From Kaistia dalseonensis (lineage in GTDB: Bacteria > Pseudomonadota > Alphaproteobacteria > Rhizobiales > Kaistiaceae): a stretch of 64,000 bases of DNA. Shown here one piece after another: positions 41,954 through 50,644 of this stretch. Location of the stretch: assembly GCF_030814715.1 (NCBI RefSeq), contig NZ_JAUSVO010000003.1, positions 496,001 through 560,000 of the forward strand. The letters are read 5' to 3'. The notes under the pieces are model-generated. The model was not told the DNA's origin. It worked only from the letters and a program-made list of their open reading frames with translations, and made no database searches. The translations under genes and the position numbers were made by a program. The number at the start of each line of letters is the position of its first letter. The stretch's first letter is position 1.

Positions 41954-42961
41954 ATGACGCTGACCTCTGTCATCAACCGGCTGGGCATGGCCGCGATCAC
42001 GCTGTTCGGCGTCGGGCTCGTGGTCTTCGTGCTGCTGCGGGTCGTTCCGGGCGATCCGATCGCCATGATGATCTCGCCGAGCGCGACGCCGGCCGACATC
42101 GCGGCGCTCCGCGCCCATTACGGGCTCGATCTGCCGCTGCCGGAACAGTTCTTCATCTGGCTCGGCAATGTCGTCCACCTCGATTTCGGCACATCGATCT
42201 CGCTGCGCCGGGGTGTGCTCCAGCTCATTGGCGAGCGCCTGCCGGCGACACTGGAGCTGACCTTCGCGGCCCTCGTCTTCGGCGTCCTCGCCGGCGGTAT
42301 CGTCGCGGTCGCAGGCGTCCTGCTGCGCCGCACGCCGCTTGAAGCGGCCATGGACTTCGTCAACGGCCTCTTTCTCGCCGTGCCGGATTTCGTCTGGGCG
42401 CTCGTGCTGGTGCTGCTGGTCGGCGTGCTGTGGCCGATCTTTCCGCTCTCCGGCCGGCTCGATCCCGTCCACGCGTCGGATTTCATGACGCCCTTCTATC
42501 TGATCGAAAGCATCGTGCGGCTGAACTGGACCGATACCGGCGACGTGCTCGCCCATCTGGTCATGCCGATGCTGGCGCTGGGCCTGCCGCTCGCCGCCGT
42601 GATCGCGCGCACGCTCAAGGAAGCGCTGAGCGAAGCGATGGTGCAGGATTACGTGCTGCTCGCCCGCCTCAAGGGCATGTCGGAATTGCGGCTCGTGCTG
42701 CAGGAGGCGCTGCGCAACGCGGTTGGCCCGACCCTGACGCTCACCGGCGTACAATTCACCTTCATGATCGGCGGCACGGTGATCGTCGAGCGGATCTTCG
42801 CCTTTCCCGGCATCGGCAACATGGCGATTGACGCGGTCGTCAACCGCGACCTGCCGCTGATCCAGGGTATCGTGCTGGTCTTCGGCGCCCTCTTCATCGT
42901 CATCAACATCGCCGTCGATCTCATCGCCAACCGGCTCAATCCGAGGCAGTCCCATGGCTGA
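41954..42961 (+). CDS. Dipeptide-type ABC transporter permease (DppB family)
   Basis: A 335-residue permease with six hydrophobic helices: VFVLLRVVPGDPIAMMI near the N-terminus, the YGLDLPLPEQFFIWLGNVVHLDFGTS segment, and the EAA-type loop MVQDYVLLARLKGMSELRLVLQEALRNAVGPTLT. It overlaps the next permease by 8 bases. Forms the membrane channel with the DppC-like protein. Confidence 0.9.
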   Translation: MTLTSVINRLGMAAITLFGVGLVVFVLLRVVPGDPIAMMISPSATPADIAALRAHYGLDLPLPEQFFIWLGNVVHLDFGTSISLRRGVLQLIGERLPATLELTFAALVFGVLAGGIVAVAGVLLRRTPLEAAMDFVNGLFLAVPDFVWALVLVLLVGVLWPIFPLSGRLDPVHASDFMTPFYLIESIVRLNWTDTGDVLAHLVMPMLALGLPLAAVIARTLKEALSEAMVQDYVLLARLKGMSELRLVLQEALRNAVGPTLTLTGVQFTFMIGGTVIVERIFAFPGIGNMAIDAVVNRDLPLIQGIVLVFGALFIVINIAVDLIANRLNPRQSHG

Positions 42962-43841
42962 CGTCGCCATTCCCGCGCCGCGCTCGGCCGGGCATTTCCG
43001 CAGCCTGAAGCCGCTGCTCGACGAGTCGCGCGTGGTGCTCGCCGGCGGGTTCCTGATCATCCTCGCGCTGATCGCGATCTTCGCGCCCTGGATCGCGCCG
43101 AAGAGCCCGCTGGAACAGGATCTGATGATGGCCTCGCTGCCGCCGATCGGCTTCGAGGGCTATGAGCCGGGCTATTATCTCGGCACCGACGATCTCGGCC
43201 GCGATGTGCTCTCGCGCCTCATCTTCGGCGCGCGCATCGCGCTCACCGTCGCGCTGGTGGCGGCAACGCTTGCCGGCCTTGTCGGCTCGCTGCTCGGGCT
43301 CGCCTCGGGCTGGTATCGCGGCTGGACCGACCGCATCGTCTCGCGGCTCGTCGATATCTGGATGTCGTTCCCGCCGGTCCTGCTCTCGGTGCTGCTCGTC
43401 GCCGTGCTGGGCTCGGGCCTCTCCTCGGTCATCATCGCCATCGCCATCATCGACTGGACCCGCTTCAGCCGTGTCGTGCGCGCCGAAACGCTGGCACAGG
43501 GTGGCCTCGACTATGTGACGGCGGCCGAATCCATCGGCTTCTCGCGCCGGCACATCCTCTGGCGCGAAATCCTCCCCAATGTCGCGCCGGTGATCATCGC
43601 CCTGCTCAGCCTCGAAATGGGCATAGCGGTCATCGTCGAGGCGATCCTCTCCTTTGTCGGCCTTTCCATTTCGAGCGACGCGCCCACCTGGGGCGGCATG
43701 GTCGCGCAGGGCCGGCAGGTGCTGCATGAAAGCTGGTGGGTGCTGGTGTTCCCGCTCTGCTCGCTCTTCGCCACCGTCCTTGCCTTCAATCTTCTCGGCA
43801 ACGGCCTGCGCAAGGCCCTCGATCCGGTGATGCGCCGATGA
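42954..43841 (+). CDS. Dipeptide-type ABC transporter permease (DppC family)
   Basis: A 295-residue permease. HYLGTDxxGRD-type segment (YYLGTDDLGRDVLSRLIFGARI), then DIWMSFPPVLLSVLLVAVLG, and the EAA loop YVTAAESIGFSRRHILWREILPNVAPVIIA. It starts within the DppB-like gene and its stop overlaps the start of the first ATPase (ATGA at 43838), so translation is coupled. Confidence 0.9.
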   Translation: MADVAIPAPRSAGHFRSLKPLLDESRVVLAGGFLIILALIAIFAPWIAPKSPLEQDLMMASLPPIGFEGYEPGYYLGTDDLGRDVLSRLIFGARIALTVALVAATLAGLVGSLLGLASGWYRGWTDRIVSRLVDIWMSFPPVLLSVLLVAVLGSGLSSVIIAIAIIDWTRFSRVVRAETLAQGGLDYVTAAESIGFSRRHILWREILPNVAPVIIALLSLEMGIAVIVEAILSFVGLSISSDAPTWGGMVAQGRQVLHESWWVLVFPLCSLFATVLAFNLLGNGLRKALDPVMRR

Positions 43842-44719
43842 CCCCTCCCCTGGTAGCCATCGAGGCGCTTTCCGCCTCTTCCGTCCGCGACGGCAACCAG
43901 CCCGTCCTGCGCGATGTGAGCCTCAAGCTCGAACGTGGCGAGGTCCATGGGCTGGTCGGCGAATCCGGCGCCGGCAAGTCGACCATCGCCAAGGCGCTGC
44001 TCGGCATCCTGCCGGCGACGATCCACGTCACCGGCGGCTGGCTGCGCTTCGAGGGGCGCGATCTGCTGACGCTGCCGCATGGCGAATTGCGCGCGCTGCG
44101 CGGGCGCGACATCACGCTGATCCCGCAGGACCCGCAGACGGCGCTGAACCCGGCCCGCACCATCGAGGCCCAGCTGACGGACGGGCTGCGCATGAAGCTC
44201 GGCCTCAGGGGCGCCGCGCTGCGCGACCGGGCGCTCGACCTGCTCGAAGAGGTGCAGATCCGCGATCCCGCCCGCGTGCTCGGCTCCTATCCTCACCAGC
44301 TCTCCGGTGGCATGCGCCAGCGCGTGCTGATCGCGGCCGCCTTCGCGCCGGGACCGAAACTCGTGGTCGCTGACGAGCCGACCACCGCGCTCGACGTGAC
44401 CGTGCAGAAGGAAATCCTCCGCCTGATCCGCCGCATGCAGGAGCGCCACAGCACGGCGGTCATCTTCGTGACGCATGATCTCGGCGTCGTCGCCAAGATT
44501 TGCGACAATGTCACGCTGCTCTATGCCGGCAAGGTGATCGAGGCGGGAACGACTGCCGATCTGATCGAGCGGCCGCAGCATCCCTATACCAAGGCGCTGA
44601 TCGCCGCCGGCCCGCGCTATGACCGGCCGGGGCAAGGCCTCGAACCGGTGCCGGACTCGATCTTCCAGCTCCTGCGAGCCCAGATCGCCGGTTCGGCCGA
44701 AAGGACAACCGCATCATGA
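43838..44719 (+). CDS. Dipeptide-type ABC transporter ATP-binding protein (DppD family)
   Basis: A 293-residue ATPase: Walker A GESGAGKSTIAKALLG, signature LSGGMRQRVLIAAA, Walker B VVADEPTTALDV, H-switch VTHDLGVVAKICD. The oligopeptide C-terminal extension (RPQHPYTKALIAAGPRYD) is present but short and lacks the Cys cluster seen in some DppD proteins. Start ATG 43838 overlaps the permease stop; the longer frame lies within the permease gene. Overlaps the second ATPase by 4 bases. Confidence 0.9.
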   Translation: MTPPLVAIEALSASSVRDGNQPVLRDVSLKLERGEVHGLVGESGAGKSTIAKALLGILPATIHVTGGWLRFEGRDLLTLPHGELRALRGRDITLIPQDPQTALNPARTIEAQLTDGLRMKLGLRGAALRDRALDLLEEVQIRDPARVLGSYPHQLSGGMRQRVLIAAAFAPGPKLVVADEPTTALDVTVQKEILRLIRRMQERHSTAVIFVTHDLGVVAKICDNVTLLYAGKVIEAGTTADLIERPQHPYTKALIAAGPRYDRPGQGLEPVPDSIFQLLRAQIAGSAERTTAS

Positions 44720-45570
44720 CGGAGATCCTGCTCGAAGCCCGCGGACTTGAGGTGACCTATGGCCGGCGCACCGGCCTCGTGAACCGCTCGCCCGGCACGC
44801 GCGTCCTGCACGGCGTCGACGTGACGATCAAGAAGGGCGAGACGGTCGGCATCGTCGGCGAATCCGGCTCCGGCAAGACGACGCTCGGCCGCGCGCTGCT
44901 GCGGCTTGTACCGGTCTCCGGCGGATCGATCCGCTTTGCCGGCGAGGACATCACGCTCGCCTCGCCCGAGCGGATGCGCGCGGTTCGCCGCCGCATGCAG
45001 ATGATCTTCCAGGACCCGATGGCCTCGCTCAATCCGCGCCATACGATCCGCACCATCCTGACCGCGCCGCTGCTGCTGCATGGCGTCGCCCATGACCGCC
45101 GCACGGCCGAGGAACGGGCCGTGGCGACACTCGCCCGCGTTTCGCTGCCGGAAATCGTGCTCGACCGCTATCCGCACGAACTCTCCGGCGGCCAGCGCCA
45201 GCGCATCGGCATCGCGCGGGCAGCACTCCTCAAGCCCGATTTCGTACTCGCGGACGAGATCGTCTCGGGCCTCGACGTTTCCACCCAGGCGCAGGTGCTG
45301 CGCCTCCTCAAGGAGCTCTCGCGCGAGATGGGCCTCTCCATGGCCTTCATCAGCCATGACCTCTCGGTGATCCGCGCCGTCTGCGACCGGGTCTATGTCA
45401 TGCGGCTCGGCGAGGTCGTCGAGGAGGGGCCGTGCGACGCGATCTTCGCCAATCCGCGCTCCGACTATACGCGGCTGCTGATCAACGCCATTCCGCTGCC
45501 CGATATCGACCCGGACTGGCTGACCGCCGCACCCGTCGCCGCCCGCAACGAGGACCATGCCCATGTCTGA
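44716..45570 (+). CDS. Dipeptide-type ABC transporter ATP-binding protein (DppF family)
   Basis: A 284-residue ATPase: Walker A GESGSGKTTLGRALL, FQDPMASLNPR (typical of DppF/OppF), signature LSGGQRQRIGIARA, and Walker B VLADEIVSGLDVS, where the usual DEP is DEI. The C-terminus ends in EDHAHV, encoded by the first copy of a 19-bp tandem duplication that also carries the start of the next gene. Confidence 0.9.
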   Translation: MTEILLEARGLEVTYGRRTGLVNRSPGTRVLHGVDVTIKKGETVGIVGESGSGKTTLGRALLRLVPVSGGSIRFAGEDITLASPERMRAVRRRMQMIFQDPMASLNPRHTIRTILTAPLLLHGVAHDRRTAEERAVATLARVSLPEIVLDRYPHELSGGQRQRIGIARAALLKPDFVLADEIVSGLDVSTQAQVLRLLKELSREMGLSMAFISHDLSVIRAVCDRVYVMRLGEVVEEGPCDAIFANPRSDYTRLLINAIPLPDIDPDWLTAAPVAARNEDHAHV

Positions 45571-45587
45571 GGACCATGCCCATGTCT
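45550..45587 (+). repeat. 19-bp perfect tandem duplication at a gene junction
   Basis: GAGGACCATGCCCATGTCT occurs twice in a row (45550-45568, 45569-45587). Each copy carries a GAGGA ribosome site and ATG. The first copy now encodes the tail and stop of the ATPase gene, and the second gives the start of the VOC gene. Confidence 0.9.
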
Positions 45588-46133
45588 GATGCGACCGAAC
45601 CGAGAGGGCTCCCCGGCCTCGTCGGCAATGACCATACCGGCCTCACCGTCCCCGATCTCGACGCCGCGCTCGACTTCTTCGTCGGCGTGCTCGGCTGCCA
45701 GCATGGCTATACGTTCGGCCCGATCGCCGACGACCAGGGCACGTTCATGACGGAGGCGCTCGGCGTTCATCCGCGCGCCCGGATCAAGCGTTGCGCGCTG
45801 ATCCGCATCGGCCATGGCTCCAATCTCGAACTGTTCGAGTATGACGCCCCCGACCAGCGCCGGCTCGACCAGAAGAACAGCGATATCGGCGCGTTCCATA
45901 TCGCCTTCTATGTGCGCGACATTGATGCCGCGAAAGCCTATCTCGATTCACAGGGGGTCGAGACGAGGCTTGGACCGATCCCGATCGCCGCCGGTCCCAA
46001 TGCCGGCCAGTCGATCCTCTATTTCCAGGCACCCTGGGGCCTCCAACTCGAGGCGATCAGCTATCCCGACGGCATGGCCTATGAGAAGGACTCCGCCGTG
46101 ACGCTCTGGGACCCGCGCAAGCCGGCGCTCTAA
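45582..46133 (+). CDS. VOC family (glyoxalase/extradiol dioxygenase-like) protein
   Basis: A 183-residue protein with two beta-alpha-beta-beta-beta modules of the vicinal oxygen chelate fold: NDHTGLTVPDLDAALDFFVGVLG first, NLELFEYD, then GAFHIAFYVRDIDAAKAYLD and GLQLEAISYP. The positions H, E, H, E match a metal site. Members include glyoxalases, epimerases and ring-cleaving dioxygenases. The start ATG 45582 has GAGGA 8 bases upstream, in the second copy of the tandem duplication. As last gene of the transporter run it may act on the imported compound. Confidence 0.8.
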   Translation: MSDATEPRGLPGLVGNDHTGLTVPDLDAALDFFVGVLGCQHGYTFGPIADDQGTFMTEALGVHPRARIKRCALIRIGHGSNLELFEYDAPDQRRLDQKNSDIGAFHIAFYVRDIDAAKAYLDSQGVETRLGPIPIAAGPNAGQSILYFQAPWGLQLEAISYPDGMAYEKDSAVTLWDPRKPAL

Positions 46134-46161
46134 TCGCATTCAGTCTCGGCCCGGCTCTGCC

Positions 46162-47148
46162 TCACCGCCGTGGTGCGCGGCGCAGCGTCTCCGAAGGACT
46201 TTCGCCGAAACGCGCCTGATAGGCGGCAGCCGCCCGTCCGAGATGGCCGAGGCCCACGGCATAGACAGCCGTGGCCACGGTCGTCGTTTCGGTCGCGGCG
46301 ATCAGGCTCGCGCGCAGCTTTTCAAGCCGCACGCCCTGCACCGCCTGCCAGAGCGTTTCGTGGCGCGCCTTGCGGAACGCATCCTGCAACGCCCGGAGCG
46401 AGGCCCCCGAGGCCTCCGCGATGTCGGCGACCGAGATCGGGCGCGCATATTCCGCCTCGATGAACTGCAGCGCCTGCCGCACGGCGCGCGGCCCGCATTC
46501 GGGCTCCGGGCGGGCAAAGAGCGCTGACCGGCTGTGGGCGAGGCCCGACAGCAGCAGCGTCGCCAGCCCGTCGCGCAGCATCACCCGATAGGCATCCGGC
46601 AGGCTCGCACCCTGCTCGGCCGCGTTGAGCAGCAGTTGCGCATGATGCAGTACGCCTTGCCCGACGGGCGAGGTCAGGTCGAAGCCGGCCTCGAACTCGA
46701 TGGCGCCAGATTGTGTGCTGGTCAACTGGCCGCAGAGTTGCTCGACGCTCTCGCGCCACATGAGCACGATCAGCTTTTCGCATCCCTCGCCCCAGACCAT
46801 GCGGCTCGCGATCGTCGGCGACAGGATCGTGGCGCGCCGCCCGGCCTCGGCCATCGTCGCGCGCGCGCCGCTCCGCACCTCGGCGCCGCCCTTCAGCGGG
46901 ATCTGCAGCAGGAAGAAGCGCGAGAGTTCGCCGGGGTCGATCTCCACCTCGGCGCCATAGGAGACGAAGTTCACGGAATAGCCGGGCTGGCTCACGGCGT
47001 GATGGCGGGCGCGAAAAAGCGCGGTCTCGGTCCGCGGGACCAGGAAGTGCGGACAGAAGATGCGGCCGATCGCCTCCCGCGCCTCGTCGACATCGGGCGT
47101 GTCGACGAGCCGGAAGGGCTCGAGCGGAACAGGCTGAAGGCTCTCCAT
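46162..47148 (-). CDS. AraC family transcriptional regulator
   Basis: A 328-residue regulator of the AraC/XylS group. The N-terminal half resembles the AraC-binding-like domain of aromatic-catabolism activators (SRFFLLQIPLKGGAEVRSG); the C-terminal 100 residues hold the two HTH motifs (AEYARPISVADIAEASGASLRALQDAFRKARHETLWQAV and AVYAVGLGHLGRAAAAYQARFGESPSETLRR). Start ATG 47148 is preceded by GGGG. It is divergent from a flavin reductase, SDR and StyA-like monooxygenase, the arrangement seen for the AraC activator of indole oxygenase clusters, so it probably activates that operon. Confidence 0.88.
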   Translation of the reverse strand: MESLQPVPLEPFRLVDTPDVDEAREAIGRIFCPHFLVPRTETALFRARHHAVSQPGYSVNFVSYGAEVEIDPGELSRFFLLQIPLKGGAEVRSGARATMAEAGRRATILSPTIASRMVWGEGCEKLIVLMWRESVEQLCGQLTSTQSGAIEFEAGFDLTSPVGQGVLHHAQLLLNAAEQGASLPDAYRVMLRDGLATLLLSGLAHSRSALFARPEPECGPRAVRQALQFIEAEYARPISVADIAEASGASLRALQDAFRKARHETLWQAVQGVRLEKLRASLIAATETTTVATAVYAVGLGHLGRAAAAYQARFGESPSETLRRAPRR

Positions 47149-47280
47149 GATGCACCCCGCAATCCACGACAGCGATACGGGACTTCGCGAAGGTTTGCCG
47201 AATCCGGACAACCGACCGCGCAATTCGGATTGCCGGCAAAGCCACTCGGTCCGACCATCCGAATTAATTGAACCATAAAA

Positions 47281-47299
47281 TGAATGGAAAATCCATTCA
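47281..47299. promoter_or_regulatory. Perfect inverted repeat before flavin reductase gene
   Basis: TGAATGGA-AAA-TCCATTCA, two 8-bp arms around AAA, lies 19 bases before the ATG at 47319. It could be an operator or a 5'-UTR hairpin. Confidence 0.5.
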
Positions 47300-47318
47300 C
47301 TCCAGAGGGATCCAGGCC

Positions 47319-47828
47319 ATGGAACGCGACCAGTTTCGCGCCGGCATGCGCAAGCTTGCCGGCGGGGTGACGATCATCACCGCGCGCGATGCCGAGGGCG
47401 TGCGCTGCGGGCTCACCGCGACGGCGGTCTGCTCGCTCTCGACCGAGCCACCATCGCTGCTCGCCTGCGTCAACCTGCAGAGCTCGGTCGCCCGTGCCCT
47501 CCAGGGCGCCCACCACTTCGCCGTCAATATCCTCTCGTCCTCGCATCAGCGCGTCGCCGAAACCTTCGCCGGCCGCCATGGCCTCGCCCGCGATGCGCGC
47601 TTCGCCCATGGCGCGTGGATCGATGGCGAGAGCGGCCTGCCGATCCTCGCCGATGCGGCGTGCAGCTTCGAGTGCGAACTCGCCGAGCCCAAGGTCTTCG
47701 GCACGCACCTCATCCTGATCGGACACGTGCTCCATACCCGCTCGATCGAGGAGGACACGCCGCCGCTCGTCTACGGCAATGGCAGCTTCCTCGCCGCGCT
47801 CGCGCCAGAGTTCGCCGCCGCCGGATGA
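47319..47828 (+). CDS. Flavin reductase, reductase partner of the monooxygenase
   Basis: A 169-residue flavin reductase of the HpaC/StyB/RutF family: FRAGMRKLAGGVTIITA, GLTATAVCSLSTEPPSLLACVN, FAVNILSSSHQRVAETFAG and the C-terminal LIGHVLHTRSIEE. It reduces free FAD or FMN with NAD(P)H for a partner monooxygenase. ATG 47319 has AGAGGGA upstream. With the StyA-like protein two genes downstream it forms a two-component system; it could also serve the LLM-type monooxygenase further on. Confidence 0.9.
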   Translation: MERDQFRAGMRKLAGGVTIITARDAEGVRCGLTATAVCSLSTEPPSLLACVNLQSSVARALQGAHHFAVNILSSSHQRVAETFAGRHGLARDARFAHGAWIDGESGLPILADAACSFECELAEPKVFGTHLILIGHVLHTRSIEEDTPPLVYGNGSFLAALAPEFAAAG

Positions 47829-47881
47829 TCGGGCAGCAAGAGCAACAGAACCACAACGAACAGCAACACCAGAGGCAACAG

Positions 47882-48661
47882 ATGCAGGGACTTGCAGGGA
47901 AGACGGCGATCATCTCCGGCGGCGCCACGCTGATCGGACAAGGCACCGCCGAAGTGCTGAAGAACTACGGCGTCACCGTCGTGATCGCCGACATAGCCGA
48001 GGAAGCGGGCACGGCCGCGGCCGAACACCTCGGCGCGACCTTCATCAGGACGGACATCACCAGCGACGCCGACATCGCCGCGCTCGTCGCCGGGACCGTC
48101 GAGAAGACCGGCCGGCTCGACTATCTCGTCAACGTCGCCTGCACCTATCTCGACAATGGCGCCGAGACGACCCGCGCCGACTGGCTGAAGGCGCTCGACG
48201 TCAACATCGTCTCCTCGATCATGCTGATGCAGGCCGCCCGGCCCCATCTGGCGGCCAACAAGGGCGCAATCGTCAATTTCGGCTCGATTTCGGCCCGCGT
48301 CGCGCAGACCGGCCGCTGGGTCTACCCGGTCTCCAAGGCCGCGATCCTGCAACTGACCCGCAACCAGGCGATGGACCTCGCTCCGGACGGCATTCGCGTC
48401 AACGCCGTCTCGCCAGGCTGGACATGGTCCAACATCATGGTCGAACTGACCAAGGACACGCGCGCCAAGGCCGACAGCGTCGCCAAGCCGTTCCATATCC
48501 TCGGACGGACCGGCAGCCCGAGCGAAGTCGGCGAGGCGATCGCCTTCCTGTTGTCGGACAGCGCCTCGTTCATCACCGGAACCGATATCTGCGTCGACGG
48601 CGGCTACACCGCCATGGGGCCGGAACGGGCCGAATCCGCCATTCCGCTCCTGATGGCCTGA
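47882..48661 (+). CDS. Short-chain dehydrogenase/reductase of the monooxygenase operon
   Basis: A 259-residue SDR. The cofactor motif is unusual: ISGGATLIGQG where TGxxxGIG is expected. Asp after beta-2 (VVIADIAEE) suggests NAD. Catalytic YPVSKAA and DGGY are normal, and the NNAG motif reads VNVAC. An in-frame ATG at 47825 would overlap the reductase stop, but it adds a Gln-rich tail; ATG 47882 has AGAGG in front and is preferred. SDRs in indole and styrene operons oxidise the dihydrodiol or alcohol made by the monooxygenase. Confidence 0.85.
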   Translation: MQGLAGKTAIISGGATLIGQGTAEVLKNYGVTVVIADIAEEAGTAAAEHLGATFIRTDITSDADIAALVAGTVEKTGRLDYLVNVACTYLDNGAETTRADWLKALDVNIVSSIMLMQAARPHLAANKGAIVNFGSISARVAQTGRWVYPVSKAAILQLTRNQAMDLAPDGIRVNAVSPGWTWSNIMVELTKDTRAKADSVAKPFHILGRTGSPSEVGEAIAFLLSDSASFITGTDICVDGGYTAMGPERAESAIPLLMA

Positions 48662-48690
48662 CCTTCCAAGAAAAACAGCAGGGAAAAACC

Positions 48691-49929
48691 ATGAGCCAGA
48701 TCAAGACCTTCACCATTATCGGCGGCGGCCAGTCGGGACTGCAGCTCGCCTGCGGTCTCCTCGATGCCGGCCACAGCGTGCGCGTCGTACAGAACCGGAC
48801 AGGCGAGGAAATCGCCGCCGGCCGCGTGCTCTCCAGCCAGTGCATGTTCGACAATGCGCTCCAGAACGAGCGCGACCTCGGCCTCGGCTTCTGGGACGAG
48901 ACCTGCCCCACGGTCGATTCGATCGATTTCTCGGTTCCGATGCCCGATGGCTCTCCCGCCAAGGCGATCAGCTGGAACGGTCTCCTCGACAAGCCGGCGC
49001 TCTCCGTCGACCAGCGGGTCAAGATCCCGCGCTGGATGGACGAATTCGTGCGCCGCGGCGGTGAGCTGATCATTCATGATGCCGGCATCGCCGATCTCGA
49101 AGCCTATGCCGGGGCGAGCGATCTCGTGATCGTCGCGGCCGGCAAGGGCGAGATCGCCAAGCTGTTCGAGCGCGACCCGGCCCGCTCGCCCTTCGACAAG
49201 CCCCAGCGGGCGCTCGCGCTCACCTATGTGACCGGCATGACGCCGCGCCCCAGCCATTCGGCCGTCAACTTCAACCTGATCCCCGGGGTCGGCGAATATT
49301 TCAACTTCCCGGCCCTCACTACGACGGGCCCTTGCGACATCATGGTGTTCGAGGGCTTGCCCGGCGGCCCGATGGACTGCTGGAAGGACGCCACCAGCCC
49401 GGATCAGCATCTCGAGGTCTCGAAGAGCATCCTCAAGACCTTCCTGCCCTGGGAGGCTGAGCGCTGCACCGACATCGCGCTCACCGACGACAATGGTCGC
49501 CTGGCAGGAGCCTTTGCGCCGACCGTCCGCAAGCCGGTCGGCCGCCTTCCCTCAGGCGCGATCGTGCTCGGCCTCGCCGACGCGGTCTGCCTGAACGACC
49601 CGATCACGGGCCAAGGTTCCAACAACGCCTCCAAGGCGGCGAAGGTCTATCTCGACGCCATCCTCGGCCATGGCGACCGGCCCTTCGACGAGGCCTTCAT
49701 GGTCTCAACCTTCGAGACCTATTGGGCCTATGCGCAGTTTGTGGTCGGCTGGACCAATGCGCTGCTGATGCCGCCGCCGCCCCATGTGCTCAACCTGTTC
49801 GGCGCCGCGCAGGCCATACCGACGCTGGCGAAACGCATCGCCAACGGCTTCAACGATCCGACCGACTTCTTCCCATGGCTCGCCGTGCCGGAAGAGGCGG
49901 ACGCCTATCTCGCGCGCCTGGCAGCCTGA
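48691..49929 (+). CDS. StyA-like FAD-dependent monooxygenase (styrene/indole monooxygenase family)
   Basis: A 412-residue oxygenase component of the group E two-component flavoprotein monooxygenases. FTIIGGGQSGLQLACGLLDAGHSVRVVQNRTGEEI at the start, NERDLGLGFWDETCP, and GLADAVCLNDPITGQGSNNASKAAKVYLDAI near residue 290-320 are StyA landmarks. These enzymes use FADH2 from a reductase to epoxidise styrene or oxidise indole at C2-C3. ATG 48691 has AGGGA upstream. The presence of an AraC regulator, flavin reductase and SDR, and no styrene-oxide isomerase, favours indole or an indolic substrate over styrene. Confidence 0.85.
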   Translation: MSQIKTFTIIGGGQSGLQLACGLLDAGHSVRVVQNRTGEEIAAGRVLSSQCMFDNALQNERDLGLGFWDETCPTVDSIDFSVPMPDGSPAKAISWNGLLDKPALSVDQRVKIPRWMDEFVRRGGELIIHDAGIADLEAYAGASDLVIVAAGKGEIAKLFERDPARSPFDKPQRALALTYVTGMTPRPSHSAVNFNLIPGVGEYFNFPALTTTGPCDIMVFEGLPGGPMDCWKDATSPDQHLEVSKSILKTFLPWEAERCTDIALTDDNGRLAGAFAPTVRKPVGRLPSGAIVLGLADAVCLNDPITGQGSNNASKAAKVYLDAILGHGDRPFDEAFMVSTFETYWAYAQFVVGWTNALLMPPPPHVLNLFGAAQAIPTLAKRIANGFNDPTDFFPWLAVPEEADAYLARLAA

Positions 49930-49937
49930 AGCCCCCC

Positions 49938-49972
49938 AGTGAACCGGGGCGGCGTTGCGGCCCCGGTTCACT
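49938..49972. terminator. Bidirectional hairpin between convergent genes
   Basis: A perfect 13-bp stem (49938-49950 against 49960-49972) with a 9-nt loop lies between the StyA-like stop (49929) and the stop of the MarR gene read from the other strand (49968). No clear U-tract. Confidence 0.65.
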
Positions 49973-50537
49973 CCGTCGGGAACGGCTTGGGAAAGACGCG
50001 GTGTGTCGCGGCGCCCCGCGCCACCTGCTCGTAGATGCCGGTCATCAGTTCCAGCGTGCTGGTCGCCTCCTGCAGCCTAAGTCCGAGATCCGGCACCGAT
50101 TGAACGGCCTTGATCAGTAGCCCGGCCCGCACATCGGCGTAATGGTCAGTGACCGCGCGTCCCTTGTCGGTCACGAAATAGGTCACGCCGGAACGCCCGC
50201 TGCCGCGCCGCTCGACCAATCCCGCCGATACCAGCTTGCGCAGGCTGTACTGCATGTTGGGGATGTCCTCGCGATTGGACAGCCGGGCCAGATCCTTGAT
50301 CGTCTTGGGGCGGTCGTGCATGCGGATGATGTGCAGCATGGCGTTTTCCGGCCCGCTCGCGGCAAGTTCGCTCACGCAGGCGAGGCATTCGGCCTGCCAG
50401 CGCCCGAAGGCCTCGAAGGCGCGCATCAGTGCATATTCGAACTCGGCGACGTCGACCTCGCCCGGCGTCCTCGCCAGGTGCCAGCTCCGATCGAAACCGA
50501 CCTGCCCGTCATCCTCGCTCCGCCCGCCCGGTTTCAT
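49968..50537 (-). CDS. MarR family transcriptional regulator (3)
   Basis: A 189-residue winged-helix protein: FGRWQAECLACVSELAASGPENAMLHIIRMHDRPKTIKDLARLSNREDIPNMQYSLRKLVSAGLVERRG followed by SGVTYFVTDKGRAVTDHYADVR. This is the MarR-like group in which the wing is long and ends VTDKGR. ATG 50546 sits against AGGAGGG, too close, so ATG 50537 is preferred. It is divergent from the LLM monooxygenase gene and probably represses the downstream CoA-thioester genes. A 14-bp palindrome before the CoA monooxygenase gene (51888) is a candidate site. Confidence 0.85.
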   Translation of the reverse strand: MKPGGRSEDDGQVGFDRSWHLARTPGEVDVAEFEYALMRAFEAFGRWQAECLACVSELAASGPENAMLHIIRMHDRPKTIKDLARLSNREDIPNMQYSLRKLVSAGLVERRGSGRSGVTYFVTDKGRAVTDHYADVRAGLLIKAVQSVPDLGLRLQEATSTLELMTGIYEQVARGAATHRVFPKPFPTE

Positions 50538-50578
50538 CGCCAACATCCCTCCTTTTTGCCGGCAAGCGCCGATCACCA

Positions 50579-50606
50579 TTGACAAGCTTCAAACTTCAAA
50601 TAAAAT
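50579..50606 (+). promoter_or_regulatory. Sigma-70-like promoter of the LLM monooxygenase gene
   Basis: TTGACA (50579-50584), a 16-base spacer and TAAAAT (50601-50606), in the AT-rich region divergent from the MarR gene. The spacer contains AAGCTTCAAACTTCAAA, which partly resembles the palindrome at 51888. Confidence 0.55.
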
Positions 50607-50644
50607 TTCTATCGTAAATTCTAACAAATTGCAGGGATCTTGTG

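Noticed and set aside
40245-41954. 569-residue open frame on the minus strand
   Set aside because: Antisense of the transporter binding-protein gene, with no ribosome site or family resemblance.
47825-47881. Gln-rich N-terminal extension of the SDR (start overlapping the flavin reductase stop)
   Set aside because: The overlap is attractive, but the extension is low-complexity, absent from SDRs, and a better ribosome site serves ATG 47882.
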